A stretch of 29,235 nucleotides of DNA, from positions 2,502,998 to 2,532,232 of the forward strand of contig BFEA01000160.1 of NCBI GenBank assembly GCA_003427395.1, read 5' to 3'. The notes beneath the pieces were generated by a model. That model ran no database searches. It was not told where the DNA came from and saw nothing but the letters and a program-made list of their open reading frames with translations. This DNA is from Chara braunii. Its lineage: Eukaryota; Streptophyta; Charophyceae; Charales; Characeae. The translations under genes were made by a program, and so were the position numbers. The number at the start of each line of letters is the position of its first letter. Position 1 is the first letter of the stretch. Shown here in pieces: positions 19,470-28,491 of the stretch.

Positions 19470-20296
19470 GGGGAATGCCATGATACGTAAGGGTACTTTG
19501 GTTGGCAAGAGACTTTGGTCAACCTCACGATGCCGCATACATGGCCTCACATGAATGCGGACTGTATAGATTGTATACGCAGCTGCAAAGTCTGTCAGTG
19601 CACTAAGACCGGCTCGAGCACCATTAGGCCTTCTCAGACCCTCGCCAATTCCCTCAGGACCTGGAACTTCTGTCCCCATAGATTTCATGGATACGGGGGT
19701 CAGGAGTAGGTATGGCAAAAGCCAAGTCATGGCCATATTTGATCGATTTAATAAATACGCAGTTTTTGTACCTTTCCCTTCAAAGGCACGCACAGATCTA
19801 GTTATAGAAAAGTTCTTTGATTTCAGGGTAAGTGAGCATGGTATACTGTTGTCCATAATTACCAACCGAGATACGCGGTTTACCAGCCAGAACTGACAGC
19901 ATCTTATGAAAGTTTATGACTTGTTGATGTCATCAGGTCGTCATCCAAAGACGAACAGACAGACAGAGCAAATTAATAAGATCTTGCAGCAATTACTCAA
20001 AATGTACATTAGACCTGATCAAGTAAACTGGGAAGGGATGCTTCCCAAGGTCGCTAGCGCGTATTACAATAACATGCATCTAGCTACTTGTCAAACTCCT
20101 AACAAGTTGAAGTCCTTTATAGACCACATGGGCCGTTTGAAAGGCTGAACCGGAACCAGATTCATAGATTGCCTCCCGACACAAGGGAGTTCGCTCAGCA
20201 GCATGAGAAGGAGGTTGCTAGAGTTGCTAGAGTTGCCAAAAGTCTTAGGAAAGCCCAGCTTCACATACTTGAGCAAGCAAATAAGCATCGCCGGCC
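19470..20296 (+). pseudogene. Integrase pseudogene (zinc and core domains)
   Basis: The N-terminal HHCC region reads ECHDT-stop (TAA 19488-19490)-GYFGWQETL, with Tyr (TAC 19494-19496) at the second zinc His and the SCKVC cysteines present. The phase changes between about 19620 and 19680. The core has the first Asp at 19681, VMAIFDRFNKYAVFVPF, then TNRDTRFTS, where the second catalytic Asp is Asn (AAC 19864-19866), a TGA after SQN, and HPKTNRQTEQINKILQQ, where the Glu is kept. So the D-D-E triad is D-N-E. Integrase would insert the DNA copy into the host genome. This one is inactive. Confidence 0.9.
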
Positions 20297-20300
20297 TTAA

Positions 20301-20451
20301 ACCACCAGTACTTCCTAGAGTCGTGCCTGTTAACACGCCACAATTTTAGAAAACGTACAAGCTACTACAGGAGCACCCAAATTCATCCGACTAGAAACGT
20401 TTTTACTCTTTTTTCTTCCGCGGCCGATAGCTAGGCCAAGTACTGGTGGTT
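20301..20451. mobile_element. MITE nested in the integrase region, 151 bp
   Basis: TTAAACCACCAGTACTT (20297-20313) is the exact reverse complement of AAGTACTGGTGGTTTAA (20439-20455), so the termini are perfect inverted repeats. TTAA flanks both sides and may be the target duplication (TA is equally possible). The integrase C-terminal reading resumes directly after it (AATTTTAGGTAGGCGACC region). No transposase is encoded. It is the best-preserved copy of the family also seen at 12779-12965. Confidence 0.85.
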
Positions 20452-20455
20452 TAAC

Positions 20456-20831
20456 AATTTTAGGTAGGCGACCTAGTCTGGTTCAAATCTAAGGAATTCG
20501 TGCCTGAGGAGAACATCTCTCAGAAGCTCTTATTCGCATATAAGGGACCGTGGCCTGTCCTAAAAGTTAAGGAGAGGACGGACCATCATACGTGATAGAG
20601 ATACCACCGCACCTCCACAGGTACCCCGTCTTCCATGCGTCAAAGTTGTTGCCATGCACCACCAGTGAGCAGTTTCCTTCGCGGAGGTCTAAGATTCTGC
20701 CAAACATGGATGGCGCATACGACATAGATCGCATAATGGAAGAAGATATCTTTAGAACTGGAGGTCGGGGTCATCCCCAGAAACAGCAAAAGTTCAGGTT
20801 TGCCTATCAAGCAACTGATGGCAACAGATGA
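20456..20831 (+). pseudogene. Integrase C-terminus with chromodomain-like tail
   Basis: After the MITE the reading continues with GDLVWFKSKEF and KGPWPVLK (the GPY/F module), then a frame shift near 20585 to VIEIPPHLHRYPVFHASKLL, which matches the H-x-S-x-L end of that module. YDIDRIMEEDIFRTGGRGHP follows, as expected at the start of a retrotransposon chromodomain, but the expected W-K-G-Y core is not visible, so the domain is decayed or truncated. Such domains target integration to particular chromatin. Confidence 0.75.
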
Positions 20832-20944
20832 TTCACACAAGCCGAGCTTCTAGAAACTGCTCCCGATATAGTACATGCCTACAAGAGGGCAAGGAAAGGT
20901 TGAGGTCCTATCTCGAGTTGGAGAGTTCTCTTAGGACATCAAAT

Positions 20945-20959
20945 TTAAGACAGTGGGAG
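20945..20959 (+). other. Polypurine tract
   Basis: TTAAGACAGTGGGAG, purine-rich in its last ~12 bases, directly precedes the TG of the 3' LTR. It is the expected primer site for plus-strand synthesis. Confidence 0.75.
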
Positions 20960-21509
20960 TGCAACGGTTTCACCCAGTTGCCAGACAGTTGCAAACATCA
21001 GGACTCAATCCCTAGGCCTACCCCGTAACCCTGTACATTGACCCAGTAAGTGGCAGTAACCCTACGTGAGATTTGAACCCACGCCCTGTCCCTAAAACCC
21101 TTTAGGTTAGTTAGTATGGGTGTTAGCCAGTCGTTAGGTCTTGATCCATAGACCTTCGTGTTAGCAGTTCAGTGTTTTACCGTTAGGCCTAGTTAGGTCC
21201 TCCCAGAAGACAGTTGACCGTAGCTGAGACAGCAAGTGGGAAGTAGCCCTAAGGCCTAGTGAAAGGTCAGTTTAGCCAGCTAGGAGTTTCTAGAAGCCGC
21301 TGCTTCTCTTCAAGGCTGTAGGGGTCCGTAAGCAAGTCTACCTAGTCTAGTCCGCAGTCTCCCAGTCCTACCCAGTCCAGTCATCGATCTACCTAGTCCA
21401 GTCATCAGTCCCCAGTCCGAGTCCTACCTAGTCCAGTCAGCAAGTAGCAGGTGGGGCTGCACACTCTTGGGCCGGGGACCGGTGACAGGCCGGACCACCA
21501 GCGAAACAG

Positions 21510-21519
21510 TATAAATAAA
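21510..21519 (+). promoter_or_regulatory. TATA-like element of the 3' LTR
   Basis: TATAAATAAA, better preserved than the 5' LTR copy (CATAAATAAAT). In the 3' LTR it could drive read-out transcription into the flanking minisatellite. Confidence 0.5.
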
Positions 21520-21699
21520 CAGGCAGCGCTCAGCTATTTATTCAATCACCTGTGAGCCATGCGGAAGTGCTGTTGGAGCAGCTTGTGCAGTGAATGTCTG
21601 CAGGTGCCCGAAGCTGAAGTGGGCAGAGGAAAACGACGGCCGCCATAGCTAAGAGGAGGAACACGACGGCGTCCATAACCGCCAAGATGCTGGCATCAA

Positions 21700-21701
<2 letters not shown>

Positions 21702-21771
<70 letters not shown>
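21702..21771. repeat. (GT)n microsatellite expanded in the 3' LTR
   Basis: 70 bases of uninterrupted GT, against 15 with one interruption at the equivalent site of the 5' LTR (13846-13860). The two LTRs were identical at insertion, so the difference arose later. Confidence 0.95.
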
Positions 21772-22060
21772 ATATTCAGGGTGGATCCTCGTATGTGTGT
21801 GAGTGTGTGAGAGTCAGGCTGATGGTGGAGACTGTGTCCAATTGGGACTTCAGACAGTGTTTGGCGGCCATAGCCGCAAGTTGTAACAGTTTGACTTGAG
21901 CTGAGTTCCTGGCCAGAGGCCATATCTCAGAGTTATCGATTGGGCGCATGTCGCCATCACAGTTTCATTGCTGATTCTGAGTTCACGAAGTTGGTTTTCC
22001 ATCGACAGGTACATGTATGCATGTTGCAAGCGAGATTGAGACAAGTCTGATTCCAGTGTA

Positions 22061-22121
22061 GCACCCACATAGCATTCTTACTCCTATAGAATTCATAAAG
22101 CACTCACATAGCATCTACGTA
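22061..22121. repeat. AGCATTCACAT minisatellite, middle part
   Basis: GCACCCACATAGCATTC, then CACTCACATAGCATC, continue the array interrupted by the retrotransposon. It stops at CTACGTA (22115-22121). Confidence 0.75.
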
Positions 22122-22548
22122 TCCCCCGCGGTCGTCCACAACTGGCCCAGGGGGTGACCGAGAATTTGTCACAAAAAAAAAAAAAAGCCCTACAACCCCA
22201 TGTGTTTTCTTTGATTCCAAAGTTCTTTTCTATTTCAAGAAAAATAAAAAACGAAAAAAAGAAAACAAGTATTATAATATAAAAAGAACTTGAAGAAGTA
22301 ACAAAAAGGCATTTGTTTTTCATGTTTTTGTGATTGCTGGTGGGATAAACATGTGGCACATGTTTTTTATTGTTTGTTTGATGGACAGATGCAAAGATAA
22401 AAGGGAAAAAACTTCAAAAAAGATTAAAAAAACACAAAAAAAGAGCCATGAACATTTTCCTTCTTTTTTTTTTTTTTTTTCTTTTGACACCAACATATTG
22501 ATTGATTGTAATTGACTGATGGATACAACCAAAAAAAAGAAAAAAAAA
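22122..22548. other. AT-rich stretch with A and T tracts, no gene
   Basis: Contains an A14 tract (22171-22184), many AAAAA blocks, and T15-16 near 22465-22480. I recognise no protein or RNA feature. CGTA occurs at both edges of 22122-22724 (22118-22121 and 22725-22728), and the minisatellite resumes on the far side, so the whole block may be another insertion. Confidence 0.5.
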
Positions 22549-22718
22549 GTGTGTGTGTGCACGGAGAGGGTGGGGCAACCCCTCCCCAACCAATCAATCA
22601 ATCAATCGATCAATCAAATGAAGAACAGCGGGTTCAAAGCTTCGTGTGTGTGCGTGTGCAGGGGGGAGGGGGGGGGTTAAGTGCAACCCCTCCCCCACCA
22701 ATCAATCGATCAATCAAG
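22549..22718. repeat. Duplicated unit: GT tract, CAACCCCTCCCC, CAATCAAT
   Basis: Unit 1 (22549-22617) and unit 2 (about 22641-22718) each run from a GTGTGTGT(G/C) stretch through a G-run and GCAACCCCTCCC to ACCAATCAATCGATCAATCAA-like tetranucleotide repeats. The second has a longer G run. Confidence 0.8.
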
Positions 22719-22727
22719 GGGATTCGT

Positions 22728-22890
22728 AGCATAGCATTCCTATTCAAATAGCATTCACATGGCACTCACAAAGCATTCGTATTCACATTGCATTCATATA
22801 GCACCCACATACCCTTCATCTTCACATAGCATTCATATAGCTCTCACATAGCTCTCACATAGCATTCATATAGCATTCAACTAGCATTCA
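22728..22890. repeat. AGCATTCACAT minisatellite, right part
   Basis: About a dozen units of the form CATAGCATTCA/CATAGC(T/A)CTCA, including CACATAGCATTCATATAGC. This is the same array as at 13091-13154 and 22061-22121. Confidence 0.85.
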
Positions 22891-23033
22891 AAGCTGCAAT
22901 TTAGAAGCAACCTGCCTCGCCAATTGTTCACTACGACAAGCTTTAACTCTCTTAATGTGGTTTGGCAGACAGAAAGCCACAGAATGGAGGTTAGCAACGC
23001 TTCCTACTCATGAAAGCTGTCTTCCCCAATTCG
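22891..23033. other. No recognised feature
   Basis: Mixed composition with short broken frames. It leads into the tandem duplication starting at 23034. Confidence 0.5.
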
Positions 23034-23310
23034 GCGTCCCTCTCCATGTTAACCGTCTCCTGCAGGGGGACTCATTTATTGTTATCTCAGTGTTGACTTT
23101 GCTGTCAGGCATTGTATCTAGCCTGACCAGATTCGCCCGCCTGTCGGTCTGACCTGGCTATTTATCGACGCCCCTCTCCGTGTTAACTGTCTCCTGCAGG
23201 GGGAATCATTTATTGTTATCTCAGTGTTGACTTTGCTGTCTTGACTTTGCTGTCAGGCATTGTATCTAGCCTGACCAGATTCGGCCGCCTGTCGGGACCT
23301 GGCTATTTAT
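23034..23310. repeat. Tandem duplication, 132 and 145 bp units
   Basis: Copy 1 (23034-23165) and copy 2 (23166-23310) share CTCTCC(A/G)TGTTAAC through GACCTGGCTATTTAT. Copy 2 has an extra internal 14-bp duplication (TTGACTTTGCTGTC at 23227-23240 and 23241-23254), which accounts for the length difference. AACAATAAAAGG just downstream (about 23336) and CTATTTATA resemble promoter and poly(A) elements, so it could be a fragment of another LTR. Confidence 0.85.
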
Positions 23311-24537
23311 ATGCTCCTCTATTTCCTCTTCCTGTAACAATAAAAGGGGATATGCTGCGACTCCACCCATACCACAGAGATTTCAGTGCTTTAGTGATGG
23401 CACTGTGGCAATCGATTGCTTTGTCCTACACCTTCACAACACATGGCCAACAACACTCCGCTAAAGGTGTTTGCACAATCTCTCAGCGCTCTCACTGATG
23501 CTGCCAATCGTGGGAATTTCTGGTACTTAGGGCATACTCACGCCAGGGATTTTTCAACTTCTCCGTGGACCTAATTGCAGTCAGGTTCAGACAGAACCCC
23601 GCTGTAAAAGCGCTCATTTACATCCACAAATGCCTATGTGGGTATCCCCGTAAAAAAGCACAGTGGAAAACCAATTGCTTCCGCGCTGTACCTTAACAAT
23701 GATCTTCAAGACTTCAACAACATTTGGCTAAAAGGTTCACACGATCTCTCAGTACTCTTGGACTGCCGATAGCCTCTGTTCATGGACAGAGAGCTTTCAC
23801 AAAGTCTCAAAGAGATCGCAAAGCAACGAGTAAAATCATTCGCATCTTTTCTATATACAACGACGCCTCTTCTGAACACATCTGTCTTTTATGACTGAGG
23901 CATTTGCTGATGAACTTACCGACAGCACTCATTTCCCGCAGCAGCTCACAGCACCAATCCACCCTTTTCATTTGATCCCCCTGTGGGGTTTCTTTATTCG
24001 CTTCAGAAACGAAATGGCAAAAATCACCGGCCCAGTACAGCGGAATACTCGCTTTCTTCAACAAAATCTCCCGAGTTCTCCAGACACCTCTTCATGGCAA
24101 TTGCCGTCCTCGGGCCCATGCTGCTCAGCAGGTGCCCGAGCTTTTTATTCCAGGCACAAAGATCGGAGTAGTCGGCTGCTTGCCGGAGTCAGCGATGGGC
24201 CTCCTATACAACACCTCTCTGGCTGTCGTTGAAGATGATGCAAGAAAAATATAAGACTCTCCCTGGCGATTGCCTCCTCTTATCCGAAGGACGACAACCT
24301 TAGTGCTGAACGCCAACGTCTGCCATGGCAGTGCACCCCCAAGGAGACAGCTGCTGCAAGTATACAATACGCCTGGGCCTGGCCTCAATCGTCCGTACTC
24401 CAGGTCGAAGATTCTCCTTACCAAATGTGGACGATAAACAGAGTATTAAACGCTCTTTCACTATTGCATGTTACGATCCCCCTGCCATATCCAGCACCAA
24501 GTTAATTTGCCAACCCCTCGCAATACCACCCCCCCCC
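23311..24537. other. Unrecognised stretch with a diverged internal repeat
   Basis: CCAACAACACTCCGCTAAAG... at about 23450-23513 recurs, strongly diverged, at about 23715-23773 (CAACAACATTTGGCTAAAAGG, CTCTCAG, ACTG). Open frames of 85-113 codons occur on both strands. One plus-strand run near 24130-24246 reads like protein (PELFIPGTKIGVVG) but has no identified family. No gene is called. Confidence 0.35.
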
Positions 24538-24538
24538 C

Positions 24539-24581
24539 CTCGTTGGGATGCTGACGAGGACTTGTCGGCATCCCAATGAGG
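24539..24581. repeat. Strong stem-loop
   Basis: CCTCGTTGGGATGCTGAC (24539-24556) pairs with GTCGGCATCCCAATGAGG (24564-24581) in 16 of 18 positions around a 7-base loop. It may be a small fold-back element or an RNA structure. Confidence 0.75.
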
Positions 24582-24637
24582 GGTTACCATTCAATTTGGG
24601 CCCAATGCAAGCAAGAGGGCCTATACAAAGCAGATAA

Positions 24638-24712
24638 GTGCAGTGGGGTTTGCACAAAAAATACGTGCAGTGGGGTCTGCACAAAAAATACGTGCAGTGG
24701 GTTCTATACAAT
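24638..24712. repeat. 27-bp tandem repeat, about 2.8 copies
   Basis: GTGCAGTGGGGT starts at 24638 and 24665, and GTGCAGTGGGTT at 24692. Each is followed by CTGCACAAAAAATAC or a variant. 27 bp is nine codons, so open frames stay open across it, which explains the repetitive peptides there. Confidence 0.9.
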
Positions 24713-25690
<978 letters not shown>

Positions 25691-25696
25691 TTTATT
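25691..25696 (-). promoter_or_regulatory. AATAAA polyadenylation signal
   Basis: TTTATT on the plus strand reads AATAAA on the minus strand, 77 bp downstream of the UXS stop codon, a plausible distance for a 3' UTR. Confidence 0.55.
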
Positions 25697-25772
25697 CTGC
25701 GATCGAACGAAAGGAAAACAACATGGGACAAACAAAAGTGGAATATCCAGAAAGTCGAAAAGGTGTTGTCGT

Positions 25773-25982
25773 TTAGACCACATCGTTACCCGTACTGTGC
25801 CCAATCACTCTCTGCCTGAAATCTTCAACCATTCTAGGGAGACCTTCTATCAGTGGTATCTTCGGTTCCCACCCCAGCAACTGCTTTGCCTTGGAAATGT
25901 CTGGCTTCCTCTTATGCGGGTCATCCGCAGTGTTCTCTCTGAATTCCACTTGGGCACTGGGATCCACAACCTTTTTAACAAC
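25773..25982 (-). CDS. UXS: UDP-glucuronate decarboxylase (UDP-xylose synthase), terminal exon
   Basis: The enzyme converts UDP-glucuronic acid to UDP-xylose, the precursor for xylan and other wall polymers. It is an NAD-dependent short-chain dehydrogenase/reductase found in cytosol or Golgi. The 69 codons from an AG acceptor (GAATGGCAG ending at 25983) to TAA at 25773-25775 read VVKKVVDPSAQVEF, then NTADDPHKRKPDISKAK, LLGWEPKIPL and GLPRMVEDFRQRV. This is the highly conserved C-terminal end of plant UXS. There are no stops or frameshifts. An in-frame extension past the acceptor (MNEWQ) does not fit the family, which supports a splice junction. The Rossmann and catalytic (YxxxK) parts are missing, so upstream exons must lie at higher coordinates, separated by a large intron. 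It could also be a stray exon or pseudogene fragment. Confidence 0.88.
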   Translation of the reverse strand, partial: VVKKVVDPSAQVEFRENTADDPHKRKPDISKAKQLLGWEPKIPLIEGLPRMVEDFRQRVIGHSTGNDVV

Positions 25983-26035
25983 CTGCCATTCATTCATTGC
26001 AGAGTGACGATGGGCACAAGGTAATAACCTGAATC

Positions 26036-26163
26036 AGTGAAACAACGCATCACACGTACGTACACCCAACACTCCGAAGAAGCGACAGTCGTCACTCCGG
26101 ACAAGAACAAAAGCCAGATATGGAGACCAACACTCCCAAGAAGCCAAAAAAATAAAATAAAAT
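26036..26163. repeat. A-tailed interspersed repeat, copy 1
   Basis: Shares with 27945-28070, in order: TACACCC(A/C)ACACTCC, GTCACTCC(G/A)GA, AGATATG(G/C)AGACCAA and CTCCC(A/C)A, ending in (AAAAT)n-type sequence. This looks like the 3' end of a SINE or LINE family. It lies immediately upstream of the UXS exon on that gene's strand, that is, within the presumed intron. Confidence 0.65.
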
Positions 26164-26250
26164 TACTTGTCATTAGTGTTGGACCCGCTGACGCTCGGCG
26201 GCCCTTGACTGGTCGGCACCTACCGGTCGGGGGTCATCTGCACCCTGCAC

Positions 26251-26264
26251 TTTTTTTTTTTTTT

Positions 26265-26305
<41 letters not shown>
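26251..26305. repeat. T24-G31 homopolymer pair
   Basis: 24 T residues followed without interruption by 31 G residues. A G31 run can form quadruplexes and is a common source of sequencing and assembly error, so its true length is uncertain. Confidence 0.95.
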
Positions 26306-26307
<2 letters not shown>

Positions 26308-26460
26308 CAGAACCCCTAGTAACTCCACCCACACCCCCATAGCAGCCCCCAATACCCTCATACACCAACCCAACACACCCGAACTGCCCCCAACACCCTT
26401 ATTAAACCCCCCAATATCCCCTACCACCCCTATACTCCCCCTATACTGCAACCCATACCT
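26306..26460. other. C-rich, G-poor strand-asymmetric stretch
   Basis: Between about 26325 and 26455 the plus strand is almost free of G and full of CCCC/CCCCC blocks (CACCCCCATAGCAGCCCCC, CCCCCAATATCCCC). The minus strand therefore has many G4/G5 blocks. No gene recognised. Confidence 0.8.
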
Positions 26461-26540
26461 GCGGCGCATCGCGTGTGCGCGAGCTCCGCACGGCGGCGCA
26501 TAATGCGCGCGCAAGTATGCGCTCGCACGTGATGCGGCGC
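26461..26540. repeat. CpG-rich imperfect hairpin
   Basis: GCGGCGCATCGCGTGTGCGC (from 26461) pairs imperfectly (about 18 of 22) with GCTCGCACGTGATGCGGCGC (ending 26540). An inner GCGCAT/ATGCGC pair sits near 26496-26508. Alternating GCGCGC is compatible with Z-DNA. Confidence 0.65.
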
Positions 26541-26803
26541 ACCCCAATACCTAGGGTAAAAAAAATAATTTGGAGAGGGCTGGCTGGGTAGCCAATGGTT
26601 CACCTCCCTTCTAGATATCGAACGGCACAGAAAAAAAAAATTGGGCCCACGTATTCCTTGTTGAATAGTCTTTTTCCCGGAGGACCCCAGCAGTGCATCT
26701 GCAAGGGTCCCAACATCTCAAGTGACGTTCAGCAAATTTTGTGTGAGAGAGGAGCAGCCCAGCACTATATGTTCTGGATCCAAAGTCAGGTCTGCTTTCC
26801 CAG
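26541..26803. other. No recognised feature
   Basis: Short A tracts and short frames only. It would be intronic or upstream of the UXS terminal exon. Confidence 0.45.
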
Positions 26804-26904
26804 CAGTTATGGGTTACAAGTTACAACTACTTACTACCGTAGCCAACAGTTATGGGTTACAAGTTACAACTACTTAGTACCGTAGCCAGCAATTATGGGT
26901 TACA
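26804..26904. repeat. 43-bp tandem repeat, about 2.3 copies
   Basis: CAGTTATGGGTTACAAG starts at 26804 and 26847, and CAATTATGGGTTACACG at 26890. The first two copies are almost identical. Confidence 0.92.
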
Positions 26905-26911
26905 CGTAGCT

Positions 26912-27170
26912 CTCTCTTTCTGTTGTTTCGTTTTCCTACAAGCAGTGGCCCTAAGGGCCTTGCTCTGCTCGTCACTACTTGCACAAAAGACAAAACATAT
27001 GGCGGCGTATGGTTCCATGTTCTAGCAGAAAATTCATTCCTCTCTTTCTTTTGTTTCCTTTTCCTACGAGCAGTGGCCCTAAGGGCCTTGCTCCACCCAT
27101 CACCACTTGCACAAAAGACAAAACACATGATGGCGTACAGCTCCATGTTCTAGCAGAAGATTCATTCTAG
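26912..27170. repeat. Tandem duplication of a ~128-bp unit
   Basis: Copy 1 (26912-27039) and copy 2 (27040-27170) run from CTCTCTTTCT(G/T)TTGTTTC through GCAGTGGCCCTAAGGGCC, TTGCACAAAAGACAAAACA and CCATGTTCTAGCAGAA to ATTCATTC. The duplication includes the left terminus of the element described next. Confidence 0.9.
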
Positions 27171-27205
27171 TTTTGCACATTTGGTGAGTAGTGGAGGGAA
27201 GCCCT
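26954..27205. mobile_element. TIR element (MITE) with internally duplicated left arm
   Basis: AGGGCCTTGCTC... at 26954 (repeated at 27082) is inverted relative to TTGCACATTTGGTGAGTAGTGGAGGGAAGCCCT ending at 27205 (split here as terminal GGAGGGAAGCCCT and inner TTGCACA). Ends and the TTGCACAAAAGACAAA motif are shared with the 9366-9538 element. No coding capacity. Confidence 0.65.
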
Positions 27206-27299
27206 GAAAAGGACGTGGCGAGTTGGCCTGCTACATCCCAGAAACTCGCGTGCTCAGTGGTCCCATAACTGCTGAAACACGGACCTTAATGTGAATCAA

Positions 27300-27944
<645 letters not shown>

Positions 27945-28070
27945 TCAGACAAACCATCATACACACATACACCCCACACTCCCTATTAAACAATTGTCAC
28001 TCCAGAGAACGAGCTAGATATGCAGACCAACGCTCCCCACAAAAAAAAAAATAAAAAAAATAAAAAAAAT
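27945..28070. repeat. A-tailed interspersed repeat, copy 2
   Basis: Homologous to 26036-26163 (see that entry). The tail reads AAAAAAAATAAAAAAAATAA at 28040 onward, a retroposon-type 3' end. Confidence 0.65.
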
Positions 28071-28491
28071 TGCGGCTGTTATGGGCCCCTTTGCTGTACA
28101 ATTTACAGTCATTTCTTCCACCTCAACCGTGTCGCCCGAAACCCTGCACGAATCATATGCTTTGCAACGTACATCCATCTAAATAAGAGAGTCCATACTG
28201 GTTTCTTCAGCCCTTGTCTTATGGTTGGGTGCTTCCAGCTCTCGTTTGAAGGTGCACGACTCTCCGTGTGGCTCGCCAGAGCTGGAAATTTTGGTCACAT
28301 CGTCATACAAAAACCTCACACTTGGAGCCACCAGGGATGCCTGCTAGATGGGGCTGCTCGAATCAACCCCTCTAGCAAGCGGCGACCGGCCTTCGTAAAA
28401 AAAAAAGAAAAAAAACTCACACTTGAAAGCTACAGGACTCTCCTCCCTGGCAGGCATCAAATCAAAACATCAAACTCTCAACCGTTCATTC
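28071..28491. other. No recognised gene
   Basis: A plus-strand frame of about 196 codons (28020-28610) crosses the A tail, this stretch and the next tandem repeat. Its Lys-rich start comes from the A tail and it has no family motif, so it is not called. Confidence 0.5.

Larger units (their letters stand above)
13155..22055 (+). mobile_element. Complete but inactive Ty3/gypsy LTR retrotransposon, 8.9 kb
   Basis: All structural hallmarks are visible. GTGTA lies directly outside each end (13150-13154 and 22056-22060). The LTRs begin TG and end CA, with a PBS after the left LTR and a purine tract before the right one. The internal order gag, protease, RT, RNase H, integrase, chromodomain-like tail places it in Ty3/gypsy (Metaviridae), chromovirus-like, rather than Ty1/copia. 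By hand count the two LTRs differ at about 8% of aligned positions over their first ~350 bp, so the insertion is old. Coding regions carry many frameshifts and stops, and a MITE sits at the integrase C-terminal part. No autonomous activity is expected. Confidence 0.95.
20960..22055 (+). repeat. 3' LTR, 1096 bp
   Basis: Begins TGCAACGGTTTC and ends GATTCCA. It is 98 bp longer than the 5' LTR. Most of the excess is a GT tract (70 versus 15 bases), and the rest is an extra CAGTC/CTAGTCCAGTCATC unit near 21385 and small insertions near 21043-21053 and 21300. The TATA-like TATAAATAAA is at 21510-21519. Most substitutions relative to the other LTR are transitions. Confidence 0.95.

Noticed and set aside
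24095-24246. Exon-like segment reading PELFIPGTKIGVVG
   Set aside because: Briefly looked protein-like, but it has no matching splice sites, ends at a stop and overlaps other open frames. I could not name a family.
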